Assembly (NCBI RefSeq): GCF_900106765.1
Contig: NZ_FNNG01000010.1
Span: 1-64,000, forward strand
Direction of reading: 5' to 3'
DNA: 64,000 nucleotides
From: Tepidimicrobium xylanilyticum
Lineage (GTDB): Bacteria > Bacillota > Clostridia > Tissierellales > Tepidimicrobiaceae
Position numbers and translations under genes: made by a program. Within the stretch, counting starts at the first letter, position 1; every line of letters begins with the position of its first letter. A model generated the notes under the pieces. That model worked only from the letters and a program-made list of their open reading frames with translations. It had not been told where the DNA came from and made no database searches. Of this stretch, positions 17,099-26,513 are shown one piece after another.

Positions 17099-18190
17099 AT
17101 GACAAAAACAGCAATTTTCCCTGGAAGATATGTTCAGGGGAGTGGAGAACTAAAAAGAATTAAAAATCATGTAGAGCATTTAGGAAGTTCATTTTTTATC
17201 CTCATTAGCAAATCAGGGTATAAAAGGTTTGGGGATTCAATAAAAGAAAGCTTTGGAGGTTCTGTAAAAATAGACTTCGTCGAATTTAATGGCGAATGTT
17301 CAAAAAATGAAATAAATAGATTGCGTGATGAGTTTAAAGCAAAGGGATCCGATGTAATTATAGGAGTAGGAGGAGGTAAAATTCTAGATACTGCAAAGGC
17401 GGTTGCGTATTATGAAAAGGTGCCTGTAGTTATTGTGCCAACTATAGCAAGTACCGATGCACCTTGTAGTGCTTTGTCTGTTATTTATACTGATGATGGA
17501 ATTTTCGATGAATATTTATTCTTACCTAAAAATCCAGATATGGTATTAATTGACCTTGATGCAATTGCTAATGCTCCTTCACGATTGTTGGTAGCAGGGA
17601 TGGGAGATGCGTTGGCCACAAAATTTGAAGCTAGAGCTGCAGCAAAAGCTGGGGCTAAGAATATGGCTGGGGCATATCCTACAGATGCTGCAATGGCATT
17701 AGCTAATCTTTGCTACGAAACATTAATAAACGAAGGGTTAAAAGCTAAATTAGCTGTAGATAAGAAAGTAGTGACTAAATCAGTTGAAAAAGTAGTTGAA
17801 GCAAATACTCTATTAAGTGGTATTGGATTTGAAAGTGGTGGCCTTGCAGCTGCTCATGCTATTCATAACGGTTTAACAGCCATTGAAGAAACTCATGAAT
17901 TATATCATGGCGAAAAGGTTGCATTTGGTGTTTTAGTACAATTGGTATTGGAAAATGCGCCTATAGACGAAATAGAAGAAGTGCTATATTTCTGCAATGA
18001 AGTAGGATTGCCAACTACATTAAAAGAATTAAATATTAAAGAAGTATCGAAAGAAAAATTAATGGATGTTGCAAAATTAAGCTGCGCGGAAGGAGAGACC
18101 ATTTTCAATATGCCTTTTGAAGTCACACCGGAAGATGTTTATGCAGCTATATTGGCAGCTGATGCTTTGGGCGAAAATTTTAAGCTATAG
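17099..18190 (+). CDS. gldA: Glycerol dehydrogenase, NAD+- and Zn-dependent
   Basis: The start chosen is ATG 17099, 7 bases after AAGGAGGGG, giving 363 residues; E. coli GldA is similar in size. The protein opens with TAIFPGRYVQGSGELKRI, and contains the NAD loop GVGGGKILDTAKA and PTIASTDAPCSALSVIY. The Zn ligands are visible in MGDALATKFEAR, AAHAIHNGLT and HELYHGEKVAFG. It oxidises glycerol to dihydroxyacetone in the cytosol, which the DhaKLM system encoded at 61533-63597 could phosphorylate. It stands alone with its own terminator. Confidence 0.95.
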   Translation: MTKTAIFPGRYVQGSGELKRIKNHVEHLGSSFFILISKSGYKRFGDSIKESFGGSVKIDFVEFNGECSKNEINRLRDEFKAKGSDVIIGVGGGKILDTAKAVAYYEKVPVVIVPTIASTDAPCSALSVIYTDDGIFDEYLFLPKNPDMVLIDLDAIANAPSRLLVAGMGDALATKFEARAAAKAGAKNMAGAYPTDAAMALANLCYETLINEGLKAKLAVDKKVVTKSVEKVVEANTLLSGIGFESGGLAAAHAIHNGLTAIEETHELYHGEKVAFGVLVQLVLENAPIDEIEEVLYFCNEVGLPTTLKELNIKEVSKEKLMDVAKLSCAEGETIFNMPFEVTPEDVYAAILAADALGENFKL

Positions 18191-18197
18191 CAAAAAT

Positions 18198-18234
18198 GGG
18201 TCAGTTTCCTATTTAACTGACCCTTATTATTTTA
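18198..18234 (+). terminator. Intrinsic terminator of gldA
   Basis: GGGTCAGTT pairs with AACTGACCC around an 8-base loop, followed by TTATTATTTT. Confidence 0.9.
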
Positions 18235-18405
18235 TAAAAATTTTATTTGAAATATTTGGACTATTAAACTATTGTGTTTGTGTGAAATTCCTATAGAATT
18301 ATGTTTTTAAGAAAAATATACGATATTATCGTTTAGTTATGAAGTTGCAAATAGTTTGCATAAGCTATAATAAAACTATGATAAAAAAGGAAAGGAGATA
18401 ATATT

Positions 18406-18918
18406 ATGGAAATCAAAAAGATTAATTTTGAAAAATATTCATTACAAACATTAGAACAGTTAAAGAAAGGAGCCTTTCTAACTGTGAAAAATGGAAATGA
18501 AGTAAATACAATGACAATAGGTTGGGGCAGCATAGGTTATATTTGGAACAAACCAATATTCATGGTTGCAGTTAGATATTCAAGATATACTTATAAGTTA
18601 ATAGAAAATGCAAAAGAGTTTACAGTTAGTATCCCTTTGGAAAAAGATTTAAAAAATGAATTAGTCTATTGTGGAACTAAATCCGGAAGAGATATGAATA
18701 AATTTGAACAATGCAATTTAACTATTATAAAAGGTCAAAAGATATCTACACCAATAATCGGAGAATGTGAATTACATTATGAATGTAGAGTTATTTATCA
18801 GCAAGCCATGGAACCGTCAGCGTTAGATAGAGAGATAAAGAACAGCATTTATCCAAATAACGATTATCATGTATTATATTTTGGAGAAATATTAGATACT
18901 TATTTGCTTAAGGGGTAA
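18406..18918 (+). CDS. Flavin reductase-like (FMN-binding split barrel) protein
   Basis: The 170-residue protein has the split-barrel pattern of flavoredoxin-type proteins: GAFLTVKNGNEVNTMTIGWG near residue 25, then PIFMVAVRYSRYTYKLIENAKEFTVSIP, the FMN-binding and dimer segment. GAAAGGAG precedes the ATG. These bind FMN and pass electrons to or from NAD(P)H or ferredoxin. It is a single gene, upstream of a decayed region. Its redox partner is unknown. Confidence 0.85.
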   Translation: MEIKKINFEKYSLQTLEQLKKGAFLTVKNGNEVNTMTIGWGSIGYIWNKPIFMVAVRYSRYTYKLIENAKEFTVSIPLEKDLKNELVYCGTKSGRDMNKFEQCNLTIIKGQKISTPIIGECELHYECRVIYQQAMEPSALDREIKNSIYPNNDYHVLYFGEILDTYLLKG

Positions 18919-19054
18919 AAAATACTTAAGATTAGAAGGCATTATTATGATTAATTTTCTTATGTTAGGAAGTCTTTTACTGGGTTAATACTATCCGGTG
19001 TGGATATAGTTAAGTATAAAATTAACCATAATAAGAACTGGAGTATTTATTCTA

Positions 19055-19249
19055 TTGTTAGTTATTACTGCATGTGCAATTGCTATAGGTTTTCAAGTAA
19101 ATTATAGCAATTGTATTGTTCAGGTAGGAGATTGGTTTGCACTTATGGATACAAGCGGCACGAGCACTTTACTTTCTATAATTTTGTTAATAAGCACTTT
19201 TGTGCTAAATGGGGTTTCTTTAGGTATGTATTATATTAAAAATAAATAA
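19055..19249 (+). CDS. Small two-helix membrane peptide or membrane-protein remnant
   Basis: The reading frame from TTG 19055 encodes 64 residues with two hydrophobic segments (LVITACAIAIGF and TLLSIILLISTFVLNGVSLG). There is no clear ribosome site, and the frame is open ~45 bases further upstream without a start. It may be the tail of a decayed membrane-protein gene; a short start-like ORF MINFLMLGSLLLG with a stop lies at ~18947. I do not recognise it. Confidence 0.3.
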   Translation: MLVITACAIAIGFQVNYSNCIVQVGDWFALMDTSGTSTLLSIILLISTFVLNGVSLGMYYIKNK

Positions 19250-19277
19250 TTAAGGCATATCTTTTACATTATATGTA

Positions 19278-19577
19278 TCATATGTGTAATAAATTTTTTG
19301 GACTAAAGTTATAAAAGTGGTAAGGGCAAATATTACCATTTGGATTTGCATAATAAAATGGCCTCAAAATACCACCTAAGAGCAAAACCTCCAAAATACC
19401 TATAATGTGAATTATGTAAGCAAATGAAAAATCCTGCAAAAATAAAATAAGATGGTTTGAGCCTAATACCTAACAGAGAATAGTCGATTGAAAGGTTAGT
19501 ATCTTCATATACTCGATGTTTTTTGCAAGTGTTAAAATGATTGAAACGATAATGCCAATGTTCCATAAAGCTATTTC
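19278..19577 (-). pseudogene. Decayed hydrophobic membrane-protein fragment
   Basis: On the minus strand the frame from 19577 to a TGA at 19278-19280 reads as an integral membrane protein (ALWNIGIIVSIILTLAKNI, then IIHIIGILEVLLLGGILRP) with one internal TAG and no start or ribosome site. A competing frame over the same bases is less hydrophobic and rich in His/Tyr, and looks like a shadow. No family is recognised. Confidence 0.35.
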
Positions 19578-19814
19578 GCGTCGCTAACCTATGCTATTTC
19601 CTCAACTTGTGAACTGTCCACCTAAACTTTATTACCCCTCCTACATATAGTATAAATTTCACATGTAGAGCATAAACCACTTAATTTAGATTATCAATAG
19701 AATATGAAGTTTATTTCATGTATTTTAATTTTACAATATCTTTGTGATATACTAATGGTGATACCTACCCCTATAAAATAAGAACAAATTGCCAGACATA
19801 ATAGGACAATTTAT

Positions 19815-19991
19815 ATGGCATTACATACTGTAAACGTTGATGTTAATAATGAGTTTTTGGCTTTATCCCTGCTTAAAAAAGTAAGAATCAGCTATGGTTT
19901 AGTGGAACGTGTATGCCAGTAGTATATTCTTGGAAAACTGCCATATAAAGAACTGGATATCGCTAAGTCAATTGCTTTCATACAACAGTGA
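19815..19991 (+). pseudogene. Decayed ORF of unknown family
   Basis: From an ATG the translation reads NVDVNNEFLALSLLKKVRIS and LVERVCQ, is stopped by TAG at 19920-19922, and continues in frame with GKLPYKELDIAKSIAFIQQ to TGA at 19989-19991. Amino-acid use is protein-like. Further broken Lys-rich stretches follow up to about 20130. It is probably the relic of one gene that I cannot identify. Confidence 0.35.
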
Positions 19992-20259
19992 CTTTGTTGG
20001 AGGAGTTTATTTTATAACGAAAAATAGAAGAAAAGATATTATCATAATACCATAAAGAAAAGTCTAAAATTATTAGCATACATGGGATTAAGTGCTATTG
20101 CTTTAGAAGAAAATTATGCTGATGAGTAAAAAATTTGGAGTAACAGATTTATAGTTCTAATCAGCTCTACTTCTACTAGGCACTTCTTCAATAAGTTATA
20201 ACTAAAATAAAAGGATTTAAAGGAATAGTCAGTATTATTAGATAAAAATAGGAGTGATT

Positions 20260-20304
20260 GTGTAATCGTGATAGTATCAGTGATTGACATTATCACAATT
20301 ACAC
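20260..20304 (-). terminator. Hairpin terminator after the ApgM-like gene
   Basis: GTGTAATCGTGATA (20260-20273) pairs with TATCACAATTACAC (20291-20304) with one mismatch. On the minus strand it starts 4 bases past the stop and is followed by a CCTATTTTTATC stretch. Confidence 0.55.
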
Positions 20305-20307
20305 ATC

Positions 20308-21570
20308 TTAAGGACAGAATTTATTTATTTTTTTTGGTATGTGGTTTAGCTGTTTAGACCCTTGCCTGTAATTATAAAACTGAGCCCGATCCGTATAATT
20401 TAATAACATTTGCATTAAATCAGAACCATACATTCGAATACTTCCTCTAGTACAGCTTCTTTCTCCAAATGTGTCCACATAATCTACCCTTGTGTTTTTG
20501 CCAATGAACATAATTGGCACCGGTTCTCCAGAATGGATCATAGGTCCAAAACTAGGGGTAGTATGGTCACCTGTTACAACTAAAAAAATATCTTCATTTA
20601 AAGCACTTTCAACTAATGGACCAATTTGGCTGTCAATTTCCTCTAATACTTTCACCTTGTTTCTGGGATCTTTAGTATGAGCTGCCTCGTCTGTTTCCTT
20701 AGTGTGAAGGTGGATAAAATCGTAGTCACTTTTTAATGCTAGATTAACCCCTTCGCTAAAACTATTATATTTAATGAAATCCATACCTAAAAGTTTGGCA
20801 ATGCCATACATTAATATTCCAGAGCTAACTATACATGCCTTTAGTCCATGTTTTTCTTCGAAGTTAAGTAAATCAGGTTTTCTACCTGCCCATTTAGTTA
20901 AGAGAAAATTAGCAGGTTGCTTACCATTCTGCTTTCTTTTTTGATTGATTTCTGAAGCGTTCAGGGCCCTATAAACTTTTTTCAAAAAAATGTTAAGAGC
21001 TTCTGCAGTTTCAATAGCAGATGAACTATTACTTTCAAATGGCTCAACAGTCATTACGTAGCTATTATCGTAAAAGGGGTCGCTATCGGAAATATCACTG
21101 CTTATATTTTCTCCTTTTATCTCGAGAACTCCATGGATGCCGATGGATTGTTGCCACTTGAATGAATAATTATTAACCGATTTAGGCAGCAATTTCATTA
21201 ATTCTAAAATTTCTTCTGTAGACAGGTCTTCAGTAAATCTCTCTTCAATGAAAAGACCATCTTTTTCTTCAACCCAGGCCCAGGAGGTGCAAAGGTAAAC
21301 CGCTTTCTCTTCTATTTCTACATCTCTAGATAATGCATTGATAATACCTCTACCAGGAAATTCCTTCATATCATAACCAAATAGGATGAAATGAGCCACT
21401 TCAGTACCTAATGGGAGCCCTTGTTTCCAAGGAATCATTATACCAGTTTCAGCATTTTTACATAGTCTATCTAAATTAGGGGTATTAGCATATTCTAATG
21501 GGGTTTTTCCTTTTAAAATACTATGAGGTCTGTCACCTAAACCATCTAATAGTAAAAGTACTATTTTCAA
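20308..21570 (-). CDS. ApgM-like alkaline-phosphatase-superfamily enzyme with Thr nucleophile position
   Basis: The 420-residue protein resembles the archaeal-type cofactor-independent phosphoglycerate mutases. Metal-site motifs are present: LLLLDGLGD at the start, H-T-K-E-T-D-E-A-A-H near residue 300, VTGDHTTPS and MIHSGEPVP. At the nucleophile position the archaeal G-S-D is replaced by G-T-E (Thr56 in PLGTEVAHFILFGYD), as in superfamily members that use Thr. This makes simple mutase activity doubtful; a phosphatase, phosphonate hydrolase or other phosphotransferase is possible. The start overlaps the preceding PP-loop-like gene by 4 bases, so the two are surely cotranscribed. Confidence 0.72.
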   Translation of the reverse strand: MKIVLLLLDGLGDRPHSILKGKTPLEYANTPNLDRLCKNAETGIMIPWKQGLPLGTEVAHFILFGYDMKEFPGRGIINALSRDVEIEEKAVYLCTSWAWVEEKDGLFIEERFTEDLSTEEILELMKLLPKSVNNYSFKWQQSIGIHGVLEIKGENISSDISDSDPFYDNSYVMTVEPFESNSSSAIETAEALNIFLKKVYRALNASEINQKRKQNGKQPANFLLTKWAGRKPDLLNFEEKHGLKACIVSSGILMYGIAKLLGMDFIKYNSFSEGVNLALKSDYDFIHLHTKETDEAAHTKDPRNKVKVLEEIDSQIGPLVESALNEDIFLVVTGDHTTPSFGPMIHSGEPVPIMFIGKNTRVDYVDTFGERSCTRGSIRMYGSDLMQMLLNYTDRAQFYNYRQGSKQLNHIPKKINKFCP

Positions 21571-22364
21571 AATATACCACTCCTATTCATTAAGGCTTGT
21601 ATCATTCTTTCCTTGGTAGGTTCTCCTTCACCGATTAATAATTCTCCTAGAGCAACACATACAGGATACAGGTACTTGTCAATATATTCTTTCATCTTAT
21701 CTTTATTATAAGTAACATTACCTTTTGGATTAACATAATTCTTGTTGAAAGCGCATCTTTGATGGTCTTTTCCTTCCTTCCACTCCCAGCCCAATATTTT
21801 TTCTACATTATTTCCATCTTCTACGTATCTAAGTGGCATTATTAGCTCTACATTTAAAGCTTTTGCCATTTTTTCATAGGCATCAAGTGATTCAGCAGTT
21901 TGATTGATTTTAATCCTTCCGTCGTGGCTTTCTCTTTCGCCAGCTATTATTTTTTTGCTAAGTCTAAGGGCGATGGGAATTCGAAGCAGATGAAAATATG
22001 CATGACAGCCTACACAGGGGGTATAGAAATTAAATCCTTCAATAATGGAGTCAACAAATCTGCCATTTATGACACTCCATAAATCAAAATTGCTATAATA
22101 AACAAGCGGATATATGGTTTTATTACTGCCATAAAGTTCTTTTGCTCTTTTGATCATTTTTTCATAATTAAATTTAAGTATTTCAAAGTTACCATATTCT
22201 GTAGGGGCAAAGGAAGCTATAGGTAATATGTTACTGATTGAGCTATCCTCCATAGCTTTTAAAATAGCAGCAACACTATCTCTTCCAGCAAATTCACCTA
22301 TAACCGTATCTTTGGGCAAATCTTTAGTTAAATCATATATTTCGAACAATTTTTTTTCTTCCAT
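21567..22364 (-). CDS. PP-loop-like protein of unknown function
   Basis: I do not know the family of this 265-residue soluble protein. Near the start, IGEFAGRDSVAA (residues 22-33) resembles the PP-loop S-G-G-x-D-S of ATP pyrophosphatases, with Ala-Gly-Arg in place of the usual Ser-Gly-Gly. Other striking blocks are PCVGCHAYFHLLR with a CxxC (Cys117, Cys120) and AGERESHDGRIKINQT (141-156), reminiscent of ATP-dependent thiolases or QueC-like enzymes that activate a substrate as adenylate. Ribosome site AAAGGAGA precedes the ATG. Its stop overlaps the start of the ApgM-like gene (ATGA), implying a joint pathway. Confidence 0.55.
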   Translation of the reverse strand: MEEKKLFEIYDLTKDLPKDTVIGEFAGRDSVAAILKAMEDSSISNILPIASFAPTEYGNFEILKFNYEKMIKRAKELYGSNKTIYPLVYYSNFDLWSVINGRFVDSIIEGFNFYTPCVGCHAYFHLLRIPIALRLSKKIIAGERESHDGRIKINQTAESLDAYEKMAKALNVELIMPLRYVEDGNNVEKILGWEWKEGKDHQRCAFNKNYVNPKGNVTYNKDKMKEYIDKYLYPVCVALGELLIGEGEPTKERMIQALMNRSGIF

Positions 22365-22603
22365 AATTCATTTCTCCTTTGAAGTAATTTGCTAATATTA
22401 TACATAATATATCATATATTTACCCAATTACAGAGAAAATTGCTGATAAAGGGAGAAAAATTATTTAATTCAATAACATATATAAAAATAATCTATAGAA
22501 TTAGAATTGATATAAAAAAAATATATAATAAGTAATTATTATAAATTATATGGTAATATATAGAAGGGCTAGAGGACAAATATAAACATAGAGGTAGATT
22601 TGG

Positions 22604-24253
22604 ATGTGTAAAAGCAAAATTGTAGCATATAAAATTATAGACTATTTCATATTTACCCTTTTACTAATACTCCTATTTATATTCATATTGAGACCAATAT
22701 ACTCCATTATTAGGACAAGCTTTATACTTGATGGTCAATTTACCTTAGATGTATACAGAAATTTGTTTAGCAATAATATTAGGTTGATAAAAAATAGCCT
22801 GTTTGTTGCCACTTTAACCACCATAATATCAGTAGTAATCTCCGTCAATGTAGCAATCTATGCAAGCCTTTCAAAAGGGAAAGTTAGAAAAATATTAATA
22901 TTGCTCCTGATGTTAACCATGATATCGCCCCCATTTCTTTCATCTTTAGCTTATATAAAGCTATTTGGGAGAAGGGGATTTATTACACATGAATTATTAG
23001 GTCTTGCTCTCAACACTTATGGTTGGCAGGGCATTGTTTCAATGCAGTCATTAAGCACTTCATCTATGAATGCTTTCATATTGATAGGCATCATTAATAG
23101 AATAGATAAAGATATAATAAAGAGTTCTCTGGATTTAGGTGCAAGCACTTCTTATACAATAAGAAGTATTATCCTCCCTATGATGAAACCTGGCATATTA
23201 AATGTTGCACTTCTTACTTTTGTTAGGTCTTTATCTGATTTTGGGACTCCCATGACCATTGGGGGAGCATTTAATGTTCTAGCAACACAAGCCTATTTAA
23301 ATGTTATAGCTTATTCAAAGATGGAATTAGCTGCAGCAATTTGTGTTTTGATACTAATTCCTGCTGTAATTGCTTTTACCCAGTATAGAATTTTTACACG
23401 AAAAAACATCTTATATGTGCAAAATACAGTGACAAATGATATGTTTAATAAAGATGCAGATGAAAGCATAGAGGTAAGTGGATTCTTATGGAAATTCATT
23501 CAAATTTTTACAAGTTTGTATTTGTTTACAATGATAATACAATACCTGACAATTTTTTTAACTGCAATTACAAAATATAGCCATGGGGAGATGTATTTTA
23601 CTTTAGAGCATTTTATACATCTAAGAAAGTATTTAAGCGATAGCTTCATACGAAGTATTGCATATGGATTTATCACAGGAATAGGCGGAGGTGTTTTAAG
23701 TTTCTTTATCTCCTATTATGTTGAGATAAGGAAATTTAGGGCATCCAGACTGATAGATTTTGTAGTTACGTTGCCAAGTATAGTACCAGGTGTCTTTATG
23801 GGGATAGCTTATATACTTGCTTTCAACAATAAACCCTTAGAGCTTACGGGCACATCTGCAATTGTTATATTAAATATTATGTTTAGACAGTTGCCATCTA
23901 ATACTAGGATCTATAATGCTAATTTATCACAACTAGGACCAGAGTTAGCTGATGCAGGAAAGGATTTGGGTGCACCTAGTATTTATATAGTTAAAGATAT
24001 TATATTTCCAATGAGTAAGACTGCATTTATGACTAATTTTGTTAATAATTTCAAAAATACTATGACGACGGTGGGAGCCATTATATTTTTAATATATCCT
24101 GGAAAGAAATTAGCTATACTAGAAATGTTTTCTGCAATTAGAGAAGGTAAATATGGGGTTGGAGCAGCTGCTTCTGTTATGATAATCTTTATAACACTGA
24201 CCATAAATTTATTGATGTCTAGATTGATAATGAGGTGGAAAAATGTTTGTTAA
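22604..24253 (+). CDS. ABC importer permease with two fused membrane domains (FbpB/PhnU-V type)
   Basis: The 549-residue protein holds two copies of the binding-protein-dependent permease domain. Each has an EAA loop: SSLDLGASTSYTIRSIILP in the first half and AGKDLGAPSIYIVKDIIFP in the second. About twelve transmembrane helices are expected, as in ferric iron, 2-aminoethylphosphonate or sugar-phosphate importers. It is the first gene of a permease-ATPase-binding protein operon and overlaps the ATPase gene by 11 bases. The transported compound cannot be decided from this subunit. Confidence 0.9.
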   Translation: MCKSKIVAYKIIDYFIFTLLLILLFIFILRPIYSIIRTSFILDGQFTLDVYRNLFSNNIRLIKNSLFVATLTTIISVVISVNVAIYASLSKGKVRKILILLLMLTMISPPFLSSLAYIKLFGRRGFITHELLGLALNTYGWQGIVSMQSLSTSSMNAFILIGIINRIDKDIIKSSLDLGASTSYTIRSIILPMMKPGILNVALLTFVRSLSDFGTPMTIGGAFNVLATQAYLNVIAYSKMELAAAICVLILIPAVIAFTQYRIFTRKNILYVQNTVTNDMFNKDADESIEVSGFLWKFIQIFTSLYLFTMIIQYLTIFLTAITKYSHGEMYFTLEHFIHLRKYLSDSFIRSIAYGFITGIGGGVLSFFISYYVEIRKFRASRLIDFVVTLPSIVPGVFMGIAYILAFNNKPLELTGTSAIVILNIMFRQLPSNTRIYNANLSQLGPELADAGKDLGAPSIYIVKDIIFPMSKTAFMTNFVNNFKNTMTTVGAIIFLIYPGKKLAILEMFSAIREGKYGVGAAASVMIIFITLTINLLMSRLIMRWKNVC

Positions 24254-25214
24254 ATTAGAAAATGTTACAAAGACATTCAATGAAGTAATTGCTGTAGACC
24301 GATTAAGTTTCAAAGTAGAAAAAGGGCAGATAATGTGTTTATTAGGACCTAGTGGATGTGGTAAAACAACTACTTTAAAATCTATCGGTGGATTTTTAAA
24401 GATAAATAGTGGAAGGATAATCATTGATGGTCAGGATATTACCAATTTGCCTCCAGAAATAAGACCAACTTCTACAGTTTTTCAATCCTATGCTCTATTT
24501 CCCCATATGACAGTACTTCAAAATGTAATCTATGGATTAAAATTTAAGGGTTATTCTAGGAAAGAAGCGATAAAGAAAGGGGAGGAGTACTTAGAAATAG
24601 TTGGATTACTGCCTTATAGAAATAGAAATGTTCAACAGTTAAGTGGTGGACAGCAACAAAGAGTTGCTTTAGCTAGGGCTCTTGTTGTAACTCCTAAGGT
24701 TCTTTTATTAGATGAACCTCTTTCTAATTTAGATGCAAAGCTTAGAGTAAAGATGAGGGAAGAGATAAAGGACATACAGTCGCAACTAGGGATAACTATG
24801 ATATTCGTTACCCATGATCAGGAAGAAGCATTGTATATTGCTGATATTATAGCAGTTATGAATGAAGGCAAGTTGGAACAAATTGGGACCCCGCAAGAAG
24901 TTTATTGTAACCCAAAAAGTAAATTTGTTCTAGATTTTATTGGGAATTCTAATGTAATAGAAGAAAGTTCGGGATCAATTAGCTTTGTAAGACCTGAAGA
25001 AATAATTATGGATAGGCATCAAGGGAATACTTATGGGAAAGTTGTTAAAAGAAAATTTATTGGCTCCTATATATCCTATGTAGTTCAGACAGAAAAGAAT
25101 AAACTAAATGTCCAAGCTCAAAATGTTGGTAATGAGGGATTTGAATTAGGTGAATATGTATATCTTACTTATAAAGAAAGATATATAAGTTTAGAGAAGC
25201 ATAGCAATATTTAA
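24243..25214 (+). CDS. ABC importer ATP-binding protein (FbpC/PotA type)
   Basis: The 323-residue protein has Walker A (GPSGCGKTTT), the signature LSGGQQQR, Walker B with Glu (VLLLDEPLSNLD) and the switch His in FVTHDQEE. After residue ~240 a short TOBE-like regulatory domain follows, with RPEEIIM. This architecture is shared by importers of Fe3+, polyamines, phosphonates and sugars. It overlaps the permease gene, so the two are translated together. Confidence 0.92.
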   Translation: MFVKLENVTKTFNEVIAVDRLSFKVEKGQIMCLLGPSGCGKTTTLKSIGGFLKINSGRIIIDGQDITNLPPEIRPTSTVFQSYALFPHMTVLQNVIYGLKFKGYSRKEAIKKGEEYLEIVGLLPYRNRNVQQLSGGQQQRVALARALVVTPKVLLLDEPLSNLDAKLRVKMREEIKDIQSQLGITMIFVTHDQEEALYIADIIAVMNEGKLEQIGTPQEVYCNPKSKFVLDFIGNSNVIEESSGSISFVRPEEIIMDRHQGNTYGKVVKRKFIGSYISYVVQTEKNKLNVQAQNVGNEGFELGEYVYLTYKERYISLEKHSNI

Positions 25215-25257
25215 GTTCACAATTAATTATATATTAAATATCAGAGGGGGAATAAGA

Positions 25258-26349
25258 ATGAAAAGGTTAAAATTCATGATGATTCTGATACTAATATTGG
25301 TATTATCACTTGCTTTAGCAGCATGTGGCAATTCAGAATCAAAAGAGGCTTCTGGGAAGAGTGAAGTTCAGGACATTGTAGATGAAGTTGAGGATGTTGA
25401 TGAAAAAACTGACTTAAGGAGTACCACGCTAAACATAGTTACCACATCGGGTGAGATGTATTCGCCGCTATTTGAAAAATTTGAAAAAGATACCGGAATA
25501 AAAGTTGAATTTTTGGAAATGTCATCTGGTGAGGTTTTAGCTAGGACAAGGGCTGAAGGGGGAAAGCCAATGGCAGACCTCTGGTTTAGTGGTGGAATAG
25601 ATGCATTTATGATGGCAAAGAACGAAGGTCTCTTGGAACAATATTTTCCTGAAGGATATGAAGAAATCTATCCTCAATATAGGGACGAAGATGGCTATTG
25701 GTATGGTAAGGGCTTAAATATTATAGCTTTTATTGTTAACAATGATATTTTAGAGGAGAAAAATCTACCCGTTCCCAAAACGTGGTCAGATTTGATTAAT
25801 CCAGCATATGAGGGAGAGATAATGGCTGCAAATCCTGCTATTTCAGGAAATGCTTTTGCTTTTGTTGCAGGAGTATTAGAAACAATGGGAGAAGAAGGTG
25901 GTTGGGAATATTTTAAAGAACTAGATAGGAATATTCCTTATTATGGCAAGAGGGGGAGAGATCCTTATACAAAGGTAGTTGAAGGGGAAGTAGCAATTGG
26001 TATAACATACATTAATAAATCGATATTGGAGTTAGAAGAGCAATACAATGTATCTATAATTTATCCTGAAGATTTTATACCATGGATTGCAGAAGGTATG
26101 GCTATATTTAAGAATGCTAAAAATCAGGAAGGGGCAAAAGCTTTTCTTGATTGGATGCTAAAGAATGAAAATATGCAAATGTTGGCTGAAATAGATATGA
26201 AGGATACCAATATGATGATTAAACCAGGTATAACTGCTTATGACTTAAGGGTACCGATGGATAGATTCGTAGAACAAGATTTAAGCGTATTTGGAGAAAG
26301 AAGGGAAGGAATTATTGAAAGATGGGTTGAATTAGTAGGAGACAAATAG
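25258..26349 (+). CDS. Extracellular substrate-binding lipoprotein (FbpA/AfuA/PhnS family)
   Basis: The 363-residue lipoprotein has a signal peptide and lipobox ALAACGN, a Glu/Asp-rich linker, then a type II periplasmic-binding fold (TLNIVTTSGEMYSPLFEKFE, then MADLWFSGGIDAF). The ARTRAEGGKPMADLWF segment is typical of the branch that includes 2-aminoethylphosphonate and sugar-phosphate binders as well as ferric iron proteins. Conserved paired Tyr ligands of true ferric binders are not evident, so an organic phosphate or phosphonate is at least as likely. GAGGGGGAA precedes the ATG, and a terminator follows. Confidence 0.85.
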   Translation: MKRLKFMMILILILVLSLALAACGNSESKEASGKSEVQDIVDEVEDVDEKTDLRSTTLNIVTTSGEMYSPLFEKFEKDTGIKVEFLEMSSGEVLARTRAEGGKPMADLWFSGGIDAFMMAKNEGLLEQYFPEGYEEIYPQYRDEDGYWYGKGLNIIAFIVNNDILEEKNLPVPKTWSDLINPAYEGEIMAANPAISGNAFAFVAGVLETMGEEGGWEYFKELDRNIPYYGKRGRDPYTKVVEGEVAIGITYINKSILELEEQYNVSIIYPEDFIPWIAEGMAIFKNAKNQEGAKAFLDWMLKNENMQMLAEIDMKDTNMMIKPGITAYDLRVPMDRFVEQDLSVFGERREGIIERWVELVGDK

Positions 26350-26356
26350 CATAAAA

Positions 26357-26390
26357 AAACAGGCATATAAGAATGAATATGCCTGTTTAT
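26357..26390 (+). terminator. Intrinsic terminator of the ABC operon
   Basis: AAACAGGCATAT pairs with ATATGCCTGTTT around an 8-base loop. Confidence 0.85.
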
Positions 26391-26513
26391 ATGTTGAAGT
26401 ACTATTAGCAAAATTTATAGCAAATTACTTAATATGAAATAAATCTATACATGAGCTAATTTAATACATAATGTGGTACTATAATACTAGTGTGCAAAAA
26501 GGGGGAGGGCAAA

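Noticed and set aside
19333-19566. 77-codon minus-strand frame rich in His/Tyr (starts MEHWHYRFNH)
   Set aside because: Considered as a transposase remnant, but a different frame over the same bases reads as a coherent hydrophobic protein; no transposase motif is visible.
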